Positions 1-8,275 of a stretch of DNA of 64,000 bases are shown piece after piece. The translations under genes were made by a program, and so were the position numbers. Under the pieces are notes generated by a model, which saw only the letters and a list, made by a program, of their open reading frames with translations, searched no databases and was not told where the DNA came from. Origin of the DNA: Dyadobacter sp. CY323 (GTDB lineage Bacteria; Bacteroidota; Bacteroidia; Cytophagales; Spirosomataceae); contig NZ_JAJUXH010000010.1 in the NCBI RefSeq assembly GCF_021390245.1, positions 186,001 to 250,000 on the forward strand, written 5' to 3'. The stretch's first letter is position 1, and each line of letters opens with the position of its first letter.

Positions 1-16
1 CAGCGCTACTTATAAT

Positions 17-1147
17 ATGCGGATCTTATTTATGGTGCAGGGGGAAGGTCGTGGACACCTCACGCAGGCTATTTCGTTAGGTCAAATCCTGCGTTCGGCA
101 GGTCATGAAATTGTCGGCGCCATAGTTGGATCTTCACCGGGAAGGCAGATCCCGAAATTTTTTGATGAGCAAATCCTGGCCCCTGTACATCATTTCGATG
201 CTCCAAATCTCATTTATAATGCGCAAAGTGGCGGAATGGACCTACAGAAAACAATATATACTCACCTTTCCAATTTACCAAAATACCTGAAAAGCCTCCG
301 CAGCATTCACGCATCCATTCTGGAAATCCAGCCCGATCTCATCATCAGCTTTTATGACACCTATGGCGGCTTGTACAATGTGATTTACCGCTCGAAAATC
401 CCGATGGTATGTGTTGCACATCAATTTCTGTTGCTTCACCCGCGGTTTATATTTCCGGAGAAAAGCGCATTCAATCAATTTCTGATCAATCTTAATTCCA
501 GGTTTACGTCCTGGTTTTCGGAGAAAAAGCTTGCATTATCATTTCGTTCAATGCATTCGGAAACCCATTCGAACATCACAGTCGTTCCGCCACTTCTCCG
601 GCAGGAGGTGATCGATCTTAATGCGACAAACGGTGACTATTTTCTCGTTTACATGACACACCACAGTTTGAGCCAGCAAATTGTCTCCTGGCATCGGCAA
701 CATCCTGAAATAAAGCTGCATTGCTTTTGGGATAATGCGGATGCGGCAGAAGAATTCGCATTCGACCAAACACTCACATTCCACCGGATTAACAGCGAGA
801 AATATCTCCATATGCTGGCGAACTCACGCGCATTGGTGACAACCGCAGGATTCGAATCGGTTTGTGAAGCCATGTATCTTGGAAAACCGGTTATGATGGT
901 ACCCGTTCCGAATCACTTTGAGCAGGAATGCAATGCGATCGACGGCGTAATTTCGGGTGCCGGTATCACGTCCAAAACTTTTGATCTTTCGGTTTTGCTG
1001 AATTATTTATCAAAACACATTGACCAGTCTCAGAAATTCAGAGACTGGTACAATCAGGGAAGGGTGACATTTATAAAGGAAATTGAAGCTTTTGACAAGA
1101 AATCGGCAGACATATCACACCGGAAAGGCCTCACTTCACTCTCGTAA
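17..1147 (+). CDS. Glycosyltransferase, GT-B / MurG-like
   Basis: A 376-residue protein with the look of a GT-B glycosyltransferase. The N-terminus (MRILFMVQGEGRGHLTQA) has the glycine-rich loop followed by GHxxQA seen in MurG/UGT-like enzymes. The C-terminal part, around residues 270-305, has TTAGFESVCEAMYLGKP followed by a P-x-P-x-x-x-E-Q-x-x-N stretch, the usual nucleotide-sugar binding region. The acceptor cannot be told from sequence. The start ATG lies 17 bases into the window, so upstream context is missing. The 3' end overlaps the convergent lipoprotein gene by 17 bp. I see no signal peptide, so it is probably cytoplasmic or peripherally membrane-bound. Confident of the fold class, not of the substrate. 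Confidence 0.8.
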   Translation: MRILFMVQGEGRGHLTQAISLGQILRSAGHEIVGAIVGSSPGRQIPKFFDEQILAPVHHFDAPNLIYNAQSGGMDLQKTIYTHLSNLPKYLKSLRSIHASILEIQPDLIISFYDTYGGLYNVIYRSKIPMVCVAHQFLLLHPRFIFPEKSAFNQFLINLNSRFTSWFSEKKLALSFRSMHSETHSNITVVPPLLRQEVIDLNATNGDYFLVYMTHHSLSQQIVSWHRQHPEIKLHCFWDNADAAEEFAFDQTLTFHRINSEKYLHMLANSRALVTTAGFESVCEAMYLGKPVMMVPVPNHFEQECNAIDGVISGAGITSKTFDLSVLLNYLSKHIDQSQKFRDWYNQGRVTFIKEIEAFDKKSADISHRKGLTSLS

Positions 1148-1589
1148 AGACCAGACCTGTTTCACGATCATTGAGAAAAAGGGTCAGCTTGTCGCCTGCG
1201 AGCTGGTACGAACCTTTACCCGAAGCAAGCCAGGCTCTGCCGCTCCACTTAGGTTCCCCTACTTTCGTACCACCAAACTCTTTGATCACGATCGCGCATT
1301 CCGCCGCAAGTGAATAGCTTCCATCTACCTGGTTGACAAATGTATGTCCTGTAATCGCACCTTCCTTTTCATCGTCGGTAAACGTAAATATCACGCCTTT
1401 CCCATTCGGATCGGGATCGGGTTCGGACGTGCCGGAAGCCAGGTTTTCAATCGCAGATAATCGCCAGGTACCCGTTAATGTCGACTTTTCACTGCAGGGA
1501 GGAACACAACAATCCTGGGCTTCCCTGCATTGAAATGCGGAAAATGCCAGCAAAATTGTAACAATAAGGTAATACCCGATTTTTCTCAT
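1131..1589 (-). CDS. Small putative lipoprotein (META/lipocalin-like)
   Basis: A 152-residue protein with a lipoprotein signal peptide: the hydrophobic stretch IVTILLAFSAFQC ends at the lipobox Cys21. The mature part begins Cys-rich (QDCCVPPC) and contains LTGTWRLSAIEN, typical of META-domain or lipocalin-like beta proteins of Bacteroidota. The domain call is tentative. It is the last gene of a minus-strand trio with the beta-barrel gene (4-base spacing region at 1590-1594) and the LVIVD-repeat gene, so it is probably co-expressed with envelope proteins. Its 3' end overlaps the convergent glycosyltransferase gene. Function unknown. Confidence 0.7.
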   Translation of the reverse strand: MRKIGYYLIVTILLAFSAFQCREAQDCCVPPCSEKSTLTGTWRLSAIENLASGTSEPDPDPNGKGVIFTFTDDEKEGAITGHTFVNQVDGSYSLAAECAIVIKEFGGTKVGEPKWSGRAWLASGKGSYQLAGDKLTLFLNDRETGLVFTRVK

Positions 1590-1594
1590 TGCAT

Positions 1595-2179
1595 TTAAAA
1601 ACTTAATCCTAATCTCAGTGCAAGTCTGTTATATACCCGGTGCTCCGATCGCTCGGTTTGGCCCCATAGAGGTGGCTTATCAACCTCGGCTTCCTGTCTT
1701 TTGTAGGTAAATGCAAGGGTAAAACCTGGGCCGCCGTCTTTCCCGAACCTTAGTCCCACTCCCGGATTGAGCATCAGCCCACCGCTCGTGTCAAATCCCT
1801 CGGCGTCATCATGGAACCACGCGAAGCCATAACCTGCGTCGACGGTCCCATACAATTTAACCCCTCCGTTTTTGGTAAGATCATACCTCAGTCCTGCGGC
1901 AATCGGGGTTAACAAAGCTGCGCGATACCAATCCATCCCGACAGTTACACCGGTAGCCAGCCTTTTGTTGACCTGGATTCCATTAAACGTCTGCGCAGTC
2001 ATACTGTTCCGGTTTTCGACTTGTTCGAGATTTCCGTTGTATTGGTTATCAAACTTCACCCGCCCAAACAATCCGCCTACTTCGGTATGGTTCACATATT
2101 TTATTCTGGCCGCGTTTTGTGCATTTACCGCTGATGTAAACAGCAGCAATGCGAAAAGGATGTAAGTGCTCTTTTTCAT
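1595..2179 (-). CDS. Outer-membrane beta-barrel protein
   Basis: A 194-residue protein with a clear signal peptide (MKKSTYILFALLLFTSAVNAQ, cleavage after Ala). The mature part has alternating amphipathic strands and ends LALRLGLSF, with the terminal Phe typical of outer-membrane barrels. I use the ATG at 2179, not the upstream non-canonical start at 2197, because 2179 is directly before the signal peptide. It also follows the stop of the LVIVD gene with one base between (TGA-T-ATG), an arrangement suggesting translational coupling. The barrel may work with the LVIVD lipoprotein. No known family could be named. Confidence 0.75.
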   Translation of the reverse strand: MKKSTYILFALLLFTSAVNAQNAARIKYVNHTEVGGLFGRVKFDNQYNGNLEQVENRNSMTAQTFNGIQVNKRLATGVTVGMDWYRAALLTPIAAGLRYDLTKNGGVKLYGTVDAGYGFAWFHDDAEGFDTSGGLMLNPGVGLRFGKDGGPGFTLAFTYKRQEAEVDKPPLWGQTERSEHRVYNRLALRLGLSF

Positions 2180-2180
2180 A

Positions 2181-3488
2181 TCAGATCGCTTTTCCAACAG
2201 GAATTTTACTCAACATCCGGATGTCTTTCGGATTGGAAGCGTCATATTGGTAAAATCCATCCTTGCCGATCAGCAGCAATGTCTTGCCTAACGAAATGAC
2301 ATCATATGCATCCATGTTTTTGAAATGCGCGATCTGATGTTTGTCTACTGCAAACTTGTCCGCAACATCAAAAACTTTTAAACCATGCTCGCCTTCGCAG
2401 AGATACAGGGTCGGAAAGTCAATACTTAATCCATGCGGATTTTCCATTTGATAACTTTTGATCAGCTGCGGCGATGACGGATTGCTTACATCGACCAGGT
2501 CGAGCTGATTCTGCGCCCCGGCACACGCATTTCCGGTGCGAAGAGTCACATAAGCAATGTCATCCTGAACTACAACCGGGTCGCAAGCCCTGCCGTGCTG
2601 GAACGTTGAAAGTTGTTTTGGTTCAGCCGGGTTGCTATTATCATAAATAAACATTCCGGTTGTGGAACCGATAAAAAGCTTGTTCTCATATGGAAAAATC
2701 GTTTCAATACCCCATCCGATATTCACGGTTGTAAACGATTTCGGCTTCGCTGCATTGGAAATATCGAACAAGTTCAGTTCATTCTGGCCAACGGTATACA
2801 AAAACTGTTGATGCAGTGCAAAACGTGACATGGAGCCTGCCTGGCCATTGGAGTTACCCGAGGATTGTGGAGATGCTGAAGACTTTGCGGCTCCGGCACC
2901 AAAAAAAGCGCGGTCTGCAACAGCCCAGATCTCACCGCCCCACCAGGAGCCAGGATTAACATTTTCTTCACAGTTCACAGTCACCGTTTCCGTAACGTAC
3001 TCCACATTCTGGTCGTTAATGGCACCGATCGACTCGTTCAGGTTCCATGAACCGCCATCGAAAAGCCCGTTTTTAAATACATTTTTAACCCTTTCAACCT
3101 CCACTGCTTTGGAAGGGTTACTGATATCGAGTGCAACGAGGTCAGAGTAGCTGTCGGCATAAAGAATGTTATTCCGGACCGCGATGTCGCCGTTTCCGGG
3201 AATAGTAATAAATGCCACAAATTTGGGGGAGGCTGGATTGCTGTTATCAATGATATGAATACCTTCTTTGACTTCATTCACAAAAAGGTAATCGCCTTTG
3301 ACATACATTTTCCCAGGCTTTTCCATTGCCCGGGGGGATTCTGATTTTACCTGTGTCCGCAGCTCCATCAGGGAACGGGTTACATTGGTGAACTGACGTG
3401 TAACACGGGTTTCTTTGCATTGATCGTTGCACGACCAGAATGCAGGTGCCAGGAAAATCAGCAAGAGTTGTAGAAGTCTGGGATTCAT
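2181..3488 (-). CDS. LVIVD-repeat surface lipoprotein
   Basis: A 435-residue lipoprotein: signal peptide with lipobox FWSC (Cys20). The mature region consists of repeated segments of about 40 residues of the type YVxxxYLFV...GIHIIDxSNPxxPK and LxLxDISNxxxPK, the LVIVD repeat expected to form a beta-propeller-like fold. A Ser/Gly-rich insertion lies near residues 200-215. The protein is probably anchored to the outer membrane, facing either side. It is the first gene of a trio with the beta-barrel and a small lipoprotein. LVIVD proteins are common in Bacteroidota and no biochemical role is established, so I give none. Confidence 0.8.
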   Translation of the reverse strand: MNPRLLQLLLIFLAPAFWSCNDQCKETRVTRQFTNVTRSLMELRTQVKSESPRAMEKPGKMYVKGDYLFVNEVKEGIHIIDNSNPASPKFVAFITIPGNGDIAVRNNILYADSYSDLVALDISNPSKAVEVERVKNVFKNGLFDGGSWNLNESIGAINDQNVEYVTETVTVNCEENVNPGSWWGGEIWAVADRAFFGAGAAKSSASPQSSGNSNGQAGSMSRFALHQQFLYTVGQNELNLFDISNAAKPKSFTTVNIGWGIETIFPYENKLFIGSTTGMFIYDNSNPAEPKQLSTFQHGRACDPVVVQDDIAYVTLRTGNACAGAQNQLDLVDVSNPSSPQLIKSYQMENPHGLSIDFPTLYLCEGEHGLKVFDVADKFAVDKHQIAHFKNMDAYDVISLGKTLLLIGKDGFYQYDASNPKDIRMLSKIPVGKAI

Positions 3489-3575
3489 TGTCTGTTAAGG
3501 TTAAGGATGTGAGTAAGTAACTTTTAAAAACAAATGACACGATCGATTTTTAATTGGTTGTAACTCAAAACAAAA

Positions 3576-3642
3576 TCGTCCGAAAGCAAAGCCTCCGGAC
3601 GATAACGCACCCCGAAAATGCCGGCGGACCGGCATTTTTTTC
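3576..3642 (-). terminator. Terminator hairpins after the serpin gene
   Basis: Two hairpins lie between the serpin and LVIVD genes. The stronger has arms AAAATGCCGG (3615-3624) and CCGGCATTTT (3629-3638) with a CGGA loop, and T-rich flanks on both strands. The second pairs TCGTCCG (3576-3582) with CGGACGA (3596-3602). They lie just downstream of the serpin stop and separate the two minus-strand transcription units. Confidence 0.75.
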
Positions 3643-3671
3643 TTTAATGTTTTATGGCTAACAGATCATGC

Positions 3672-4904
3672 TTATTTGCTGTCCGGGTTTTTAATTCTCC
3701 CAAGGAACAGAAGGGTATTCGATGTACTCTCGCTGATGATCAAGCCAAACGGACGGTCACAGATAAATCTCGGTTCCTGCGGCCCAGCCGATGTTAAACC
3801 GATTCCAATGGTAGTTACAGCCGCTGCCTCAGTTCCCTGTTCATCGATCCCGAGATAAGTATCTTGCTTTACAAAATCCACAAAAAGCCCTGGCGACTTG
3901 CTGATTCTGCCCAAGTCTGCGGCATCGCTGAACGCTTTTTGGATTCCCATCTTTTTCAGCGTCTCATTCAGCTTTATTGAATAATCGAGTTTGAAACGCG
4001 GCAACCCAACGGTTACGGTTTTTTCGGACAATCGGCCGGTCAATTCATTCCATTTTGCAGCCGTCAGGGTTGACAATGCTTCGTCGATAGTCGCGCCGTC
4101 GTGAGGAATAATCAGGGTCATGTTGAACTGGCCGCTCGAATAAGGAAGCTGAACGATACTGAACTTGTTGTCTGCCGCGATCTTGAATACAGACTTGACA
4201 TTCATCATTTTAACTGTTTTACTTCCGCCTTTCTCAAGAGTAAATGGAGTATCAACAGTCAGTTTCGAATCAAATTTTGCTTTCCAGTCACCCTTAAAAT
4301 AAAGTGCATTCAAAAGGAACATCACCTGGTCGGGTGAAATTTTATCCAGCACTTTTTGGATCTTCCCGCTGGTTTTATCACTTGCCCACTGGTTAATTCG
4401 ATCTTTCGCGGCATTGTCAAACGGCAGGCCGGTAATCTCGGAATTGAATGAATTTTTGAGCACACCCTGAAAGTTATTTTCAACCTGAAAGCCCGTTCTG
4501 TACCACATTGAATTCGCCAAACCCAGGCTCACCTTCGAGTCTGCAACGGGCAAGTCGTTGATGAGGGTTTGATAAGCACTGTTCAAATCCGCCATTGTGA
4601 TCCCTTCCATTTGAAGCGTTTTCAGGATTTCAGCTTCGGTTTCTTTTTCAGCACCGTTCAAAAGCATTCCGAGCGCGATGTGAAGACTTAATGGGGATAC
4701 GAACAGGTTTTCCTCCGAAGGTTGTGTTTGCTGTAAGTTGTGCAGTAAATTAAAAGCAAATGAAGTAGTGCCACTGGATACATTGGCCGGTATCTCCACC
4801 GGATTGACTTCGATATCCGGACCTACATTTTTATCATCCGTACAACTCCAGAAAACAAGTGTCGCTATCAGTGGCAGGAAGAAAGATTGTTTCAAAATTT
4901 TCAT
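3672..4904 (-). CDS. Serpin-family protease inhibitor, lipoprotein
   Basis: A 410-residue serpin with lipoprotein signal (LVFWSC, Cys21), so probably a surface- or periplasm-anchored suicide inhibitor of serine or cysteine proteases. Near-complete serpin core of about 370 residues. The reactive-loop hinge is intact: EQGTEAAAVT from about residue 355, with small residues at P12-P10 and Thr at P14, which predicts an inhibitory rather than a structural serpin. The scissile bond is probably near LTSA (about 370-373), but the loop is about three residues longer than in alpha-1-antitrypsin, so P1 is uncertain. FICDRPF and LFLGRI mark the conserved C-terminal strands. It lies 71 bases after the beta-barrel/anti-sigma-like gene and before a terminator, so it may belong to that operon. 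Confidence 0.92.
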   Translation of the reverse strand: MKILKQSFFLPLIATLVFWSCTDDKNVGPDIEVNPVEIPANVSSGTTSFAFNLLHNLQQTQPSEENLFVSPLSLHIALGMLLNGAEKETEAEILKTLQMEGITMADLNSAYQTLINDLPVADSKVSLGLANSMWYRTGFQVENNFQGVLKNSFNSEITGLPFDNAAKDRINQWASDKTSGKIQKVLDKISPDQVMFLLNALYFKGDWKAKFDSKLTVDTPFTLEKGGSKTVKMMNVKSVFKIAADNKFSIVQLPYSSGQFNMTLIIPHDGATIDEALSTLTAAKWNELTGRLSEKTVTVGLPRFKLDYSIKLNETLKKMGIQKAFSDAADLGRISKSPGLFVDFVKQDTYLGIDEQGTEAAAVTTIGIGLTSAGPQEPRFICDRPFGLIISESTSNTLLFLGRIKNPDSK

Positions 4905-4975
4905 GGCTAATAAATTTAAGAATGGCTAATTCTCAGATTCAAAAACGAGATCAATGGTTGGAATATCGCTGGCTT

Positions 4976-6502
4976 TTAAAAAGAATATCGAACGCCCCAG
5001 GCCACCCCATACAGGTAAGGATGTGAATCCAGGCTCTGATTCGACCTGAAACCGGACGAAACTGCCTTTTGATACGAACCCGTCAGACTGGCTTTCCATT
5101 TAGACGAAAGCCTGTAATTAAACCTCAGACCAGTCGTAGCAGCCCAGTTTACGGTACGATAAATTTCATCGCTCGCTTTCGTGGTGATAATCTCCCCGGA
5201 TGCCGATTCAAGATCATTGGTAAGGAAGAAATTCGCCGCCATTCCGCCTAAAACCGAATAACTGAGCTTCTTATCCGGATTCAGTGTGAAACCGGCCTGC
5301 ACCGGCAATTGCAGGTATTGATAATTGTTACTTACCTTTTTCGTCACATCAATGTAAATGGACTGATTATTGGCGAAACCGGCCCCTTTGTCCATTCCGG
5401 TCGGACCTGCAATTGGGGCAGATGCAAGACCTGAGAGTGCATTCTCCAATGCATTGGCGGATTTGCTGTTATAGGCACTCAGTACATAACCTCCGCCCTG
5501 ATAATCCGAATTTCCTTTCAGATAACTTAGTCCAAACTCGACCGTCCAATGCTTGGAAACCCTCACACCGCCCTGAGTCTGGACCGAGTAAGACGCGCCT
5601 GCCTCGCTGGTACCAGATACTGACTTTTTGTTCGACAAGGTCTGATTAGAAAAAGCAAGCGGCGCTTCCTTGATTTTCACATCGGGATTAAATGACGCCG
5701 GCATTACCCCCAAAGCAGCCCAGTATTCTTTATTCTTCGCAGGTTTTATAACTTCTTCTTCCTCCCTGATTTCAGGCCTGAAAAACACAAATCGCTTCTG
5801 AAAATGCACATCCAGCTGATCATAAGGCAAAGAATTGAGAAGCTCCGCTGAAATGCCCGATTGAGCATTGTTTTCGACTACATTAGCAGCAACTCGATTG
5901 TCTTCTGATTGAAAAATCATAGTTGGAGCCTGCTTTTCGATATCCGTGCCGCTGTTATTCGGCAGCCGGGGCGCTTCTTTTATTGCAAGAGATTCTTTTA
6001 CTGGATCACCTGATTGGTTTTTACTGTTTTCAGTTGCAATCGACACCTCTTTTCCACTCGACAAACCTGAACCTGTAACCTTATTCTTTGTTCTATTCTC
6101 CCTAATTGTCTCTGTTTTAGCAAGTAATGGCTGCTTCTCAATCTCGTTTTGAGTGTTGTTTGATACTTCAGATGAATCTTTCTTACTTATATCCGCCACA
6201 TCGTTAGCTGCATTCTTGTCATTTCCCGACTTGTTAAATGCCACATTCGTTTCGGCTTTCTTATCGTTTATTCCACCTCCCGAGTACCATAAACCCACAC
6301 CTACGAGCAGTAATGCGACCACGGAAGCAGCTGCATACCAAATCTTAGGAGATTGCCCCCAAAGCGGAATTATTCCCTTGTCATTTCCTTCATCAAGACG
6401 CGCCTCTATTCCCTCCCATACCGATGGCGGCGGAGTTTCAGAAGCTTCTCTCAATGCCTTGCGCCACTGATCTTCAAAACTGTTTGTTGCGGACGGATCC
6501 AT
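4976..6502 (-). CDS. Anti-sigma-like membrane protein fused to a beta-barrel
   Basis: A 508-residue protein. Residues 1-52 form a charged, probably cytoplasmic N-terminus; 54-74 is one transmembrane helix (IWYAAASVVALLLVGVGLWY); 75-255 is a low-complexity Asn/Lys/Ser/Glu-rich linker. Residues about 258-508 look like an outer-membrane barrel (repeated aromatic/Gly strands, ending GVRYSF). ATG at 6502 is preferred; a TTG at 6508 is the alternative. The gene starts inside the 3' end of the ECF sigma gene (about 29 bp overlap), so the two are translationally coupled. The position suggests an anti-sigma or sensor role. This is inferred from context, as no zinc-binding anti-sigma motif is visible. 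Confidence 0.75.
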   Translation of the reverse strand: MDPSATNSFEDQWRKALREASETPPPSVWEGIEARLDEGNDKGIIPLWGQSPKIWYAAASVVALLLVGVGLWYSGGGINDKKAETNVAFNKSGNDKNAANDVADISKKDSSEVSNNTQNEIEKQPLLAKTETIRENRTKNKVTGSGLSSGKEVSIATENSKNQSGDPVKESLAIKEAPRLPNNSGTDIEKQAPTMIFQSEDNRVAANVVENNAQSGISAELLNSLPYDQLDVHFQKRFVFFRPEIREEEEVIKPAKNKEYWAALGVMPASFNPDVKIKEAPLAFSNQTLSNKKSVSGTSEAGASYSVQTQGGVRVSKHWTVEFGLSYLKGNSDYQGGGYVLSAYNSKSANALENALSGLASAPIAGPTGMDKGAGFANNQSIYIDVTKKVSNNYQYLQLPVQAGFTLNPDKKLSYSVLGGMAANFFLTNDLESASGEIITTKASDEIYRTVNWAATTGLRFNYRLSSKWKASLTGSYQKAVSSGFRSNQSLDSHPYLYGVAWGVRYSF

Positions 6503-7043
6503 CGTCAAATCTCTTTTCTTTATTTAATTTTTGTTGAAGTAATGTCCTGGCCCGTGAATACTGTGACTTTGACGTTCCTTCTGAAATGCCCAGCTTTTGA
6601 GCTATTTCATTGTGTTGATACCCTTCAATCGCATAGAGATTGAAGATGGTCTGGCAGCCTGTCGGTAGTTCCTGAATGAGCTCCATCAATTGCTGTAACT
6701 GAAAATTGCCCAGCGTAAATTCTCGATCGGCAATTCCATTATGATGAATGTCAATATCATCCAGATCCTTCAGGTACTTTTGCTGCCGCAAATGATTCAA
6801 TGCGGTGTTAACTACCACAGAACGAAGCCAGTATTCCAGCGGACTATCGTTCCGGAATGAATCTATATTCTGATATATTTTTATAAAAGCATCTTGTAAA
6901 ACATCCTCGGCATCCGCCCGGTTTTTGGTATAACGGAGACAAATAGCGAACAACTTACCCCCAAAAACATCGTATAGTTGTTTCTGGGCGAGCCGGTTGC
7001 GCTGTTTACAGCCTGTCACCAATTCCTGTTCGTTAAAGGTCAT
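6474..7043 (-). CDS. ECF RNA polymerase sigma factor
   Basis: A 189-residue sigma-70 family protein of the ECF type with only regions 2 and 4. Region 2 has FAICLRYTKNRADAEDVLQDAFIK (about residues 32-55, here described in pieces), with the core-binding and -10 recognition helices. Region 4 has the helix-turn-helix YQHNEIAQKLGISEGTSKSQ near residues 145-165. It is first in a minus-strand operon with an overlapping membrane/beta-barrel gene that is the likely regulator, and probably the serpin. The target regulon is not visible in the window, although auto-control of this operon would be usual for the family. Confidence 0.93.
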   Translation of the reverse strand: MTFNEQELVTGCKQRNRLAQKQLYDVFGGKLFAICLRYTKNRADAEDVLQDAFIKIYQNIDSFRNDSPLEYWLRSVVVNTALNHLRQQKYLKDLDDIDIHHNGIADREFTLGNFQLQQLMELIQELPTGCQTIFNLYAIEGYQHNEIAQKLGISEGTSKSQYSRARTLLQQKLNKEKRFDDGSVRNKQF

Positions 7044-7300
7044 CCGAAGTTTAGGGTGCTTCGTTCGGTTATATGTTATAAATCAGCACCTCTATCCCAA
7101 AGATAGGTGAATACTGTTCTCTGTTTACGCCCGGGTTCATGGTCATAGCCACCGCAATCCGTATAGATTACGACTCATTTGTAAACCGAATGGTTGGAAG
7201 GGGATAAAAGGTTTTATAGAATTTAAGTATATTACTTTCAGGAACTAATCAAGGAAGCATATCCTTTATTGAAAGTAAAGTAAACCAAACGTCTATCACC

Positions 7301-7597
7301 ATGAGTCAATATATGGTTGAAATTCAGCTTCCGGCTGTGATGTCGGAAGATTTCACAGCAAAAATACCCGCTCAGAGAAAGAAAATCAATGAGATGATGG
7401 AGCAGGGCCGGTTGATGTCATATGCACTTTCCGAAGATTATTCGAAACTATGGTGCGTTGTGAGAGCGGACACTGAGTTTGAGGTGATGTCACTTGTTTC
7501 GGAGTTTCCATTAATCGACTATATGGATCCAAAAATTTCGAAACTGATGTTCAATAATGTAGTAGCATTGAGGTTGCCAATGTTTTCATTGAACTAA
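7301..7597 (+). CDS. Muconolactone isomerase-like small protein
   Basis: A 98-residue protein resembling the muconolactone delta-isomerase / YciI-like ferredoxin-fold family (starts MSQYMVEIQLP, then an amphipathic helix and LWCVVRADTEFEVMSLVSEFPL). Proteins of this size in Bacteroidota are stand-alone and not in catechol pathways, and no aromatic degradation gene is nearby, so the enzymatic name should be taken as a fold label only. The gene is monocistronic: 257 bases upstream separate it from the divergent sigma gene, and a strong bidirectional terminator follows. Confidence 0.7.
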   Translation: MSQYMVEIQLPAVMSEDFTAKIPAQRKKINEMMEQGRLMSYALSEDYSKLWCVVRADTEFEVMSLVSEFPLIDYMDPKISKLMFNNVVALRLPMFSLN

Positions 7598-7612
7598 TAA
7601 GCAATAACCCAT

Positions 7613-7650
7613 AAAAACGCCTCATTGTCTGTGCGACAGTGAGGCGTTTT
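7613..7650. terminator. Bidirectional terminator
   Basis: Hairpin with arms AAAACGCCTCA and TGAGGCGTTTT around a loop that itself can pair TGTC with GACA. A-tract on the left and T-tract on the right, so it can serve both convergent genes (7301-7597 plus and 7656-8141 minus). Confidence 0.88.
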
Positions 7651-7655
7651 ACTTT

Positions 7656-8141
7656 TTACAATGTCCGTTCTATCAATTTAATAATCCTTCCAAGTTCCCT
7701 GGCATCTGTCTCGCTAAAATCATCGGGCCGATCACTATCCACATCGAGAACCATCGCAACGGTACCATTCCGATGAAAAACAGGCAATACAATTTCAGAT
7801 TTGGAAGCTGAATTGCAGGCGATATGGCCTGGAAATTGCTCGACATCAGGGACTATAAGTATTTCTTTTCTGGTATAGCTCGCCCCGCAAACTCCTTTAT
7901 TGAATGCGATCCTGGTACAGGCAATCGGCCCTTGAAAGGGCCCGAGAACCAGCTGACCTTCTTTTACAATGTAAAAACCGACCCAAAAAAACCCAAAAGC
8001 TTCTTTCAATGCAGCCGTCACATTGGCCAGGTTAGCAATGAGGTCACTTTCCGACTCAACCAGCGCCTGAATCTGAGGATATAGAGCTTCGTAAATTTCC
8101 GAGCGATCGGTCGAGATTGGTATAATCAGTTCTTCTGCCAT
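7656..8141 (-). CDS. msrC: Free methionine-(R)-sulfoxide reductase (GAF)
   Basis: A 161-residue GAF-domain protein of the fRMsr family, which reduces free methionine-(R)-sulfoxide using thioredoxin-recycled cysteines. Family motifs are present: LGPFQGPIACTRI, GVCG and VPDVEQFPGHIAC. All three conserved cysteines are in place (C75, C85, C109, matching the E. coli enzyme's C84, C94, C118), followed by SEIVLPV. ATG at 8141 is used; the longer reading from 8150 would need a TTG. Cytoplasmic. The gene is divergent from purU and separated from the upstream plus-strand gene by a terminator. Confidence 0.93.
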   Translation of the reverse strand: MAEELIIPISTDRSEIYEALYPQIQALVESESDLIANLANVTAALKEAFGFFWVGFYIVKEGQLVLGPFQGPIACTRIAFNKGVCGASYTRKEILIVPDVEQFPGHIACNSASKSEIVLPVFHRNGTVAMVLDVDSDRPDDFSETDARELGRIIKLIERTL

Positions 8142-8275
8142 TTTTGTCAATAATTTATACTCGGAAACAGAAATCTGACCTTATAAGTTACAGGAACGAC
8201 AAAACATTGAACTGAAGATTGCAGTACTGTCTCAACGCATTATATTTAACCTCTTTCCAGATTATTTTACCAAGA

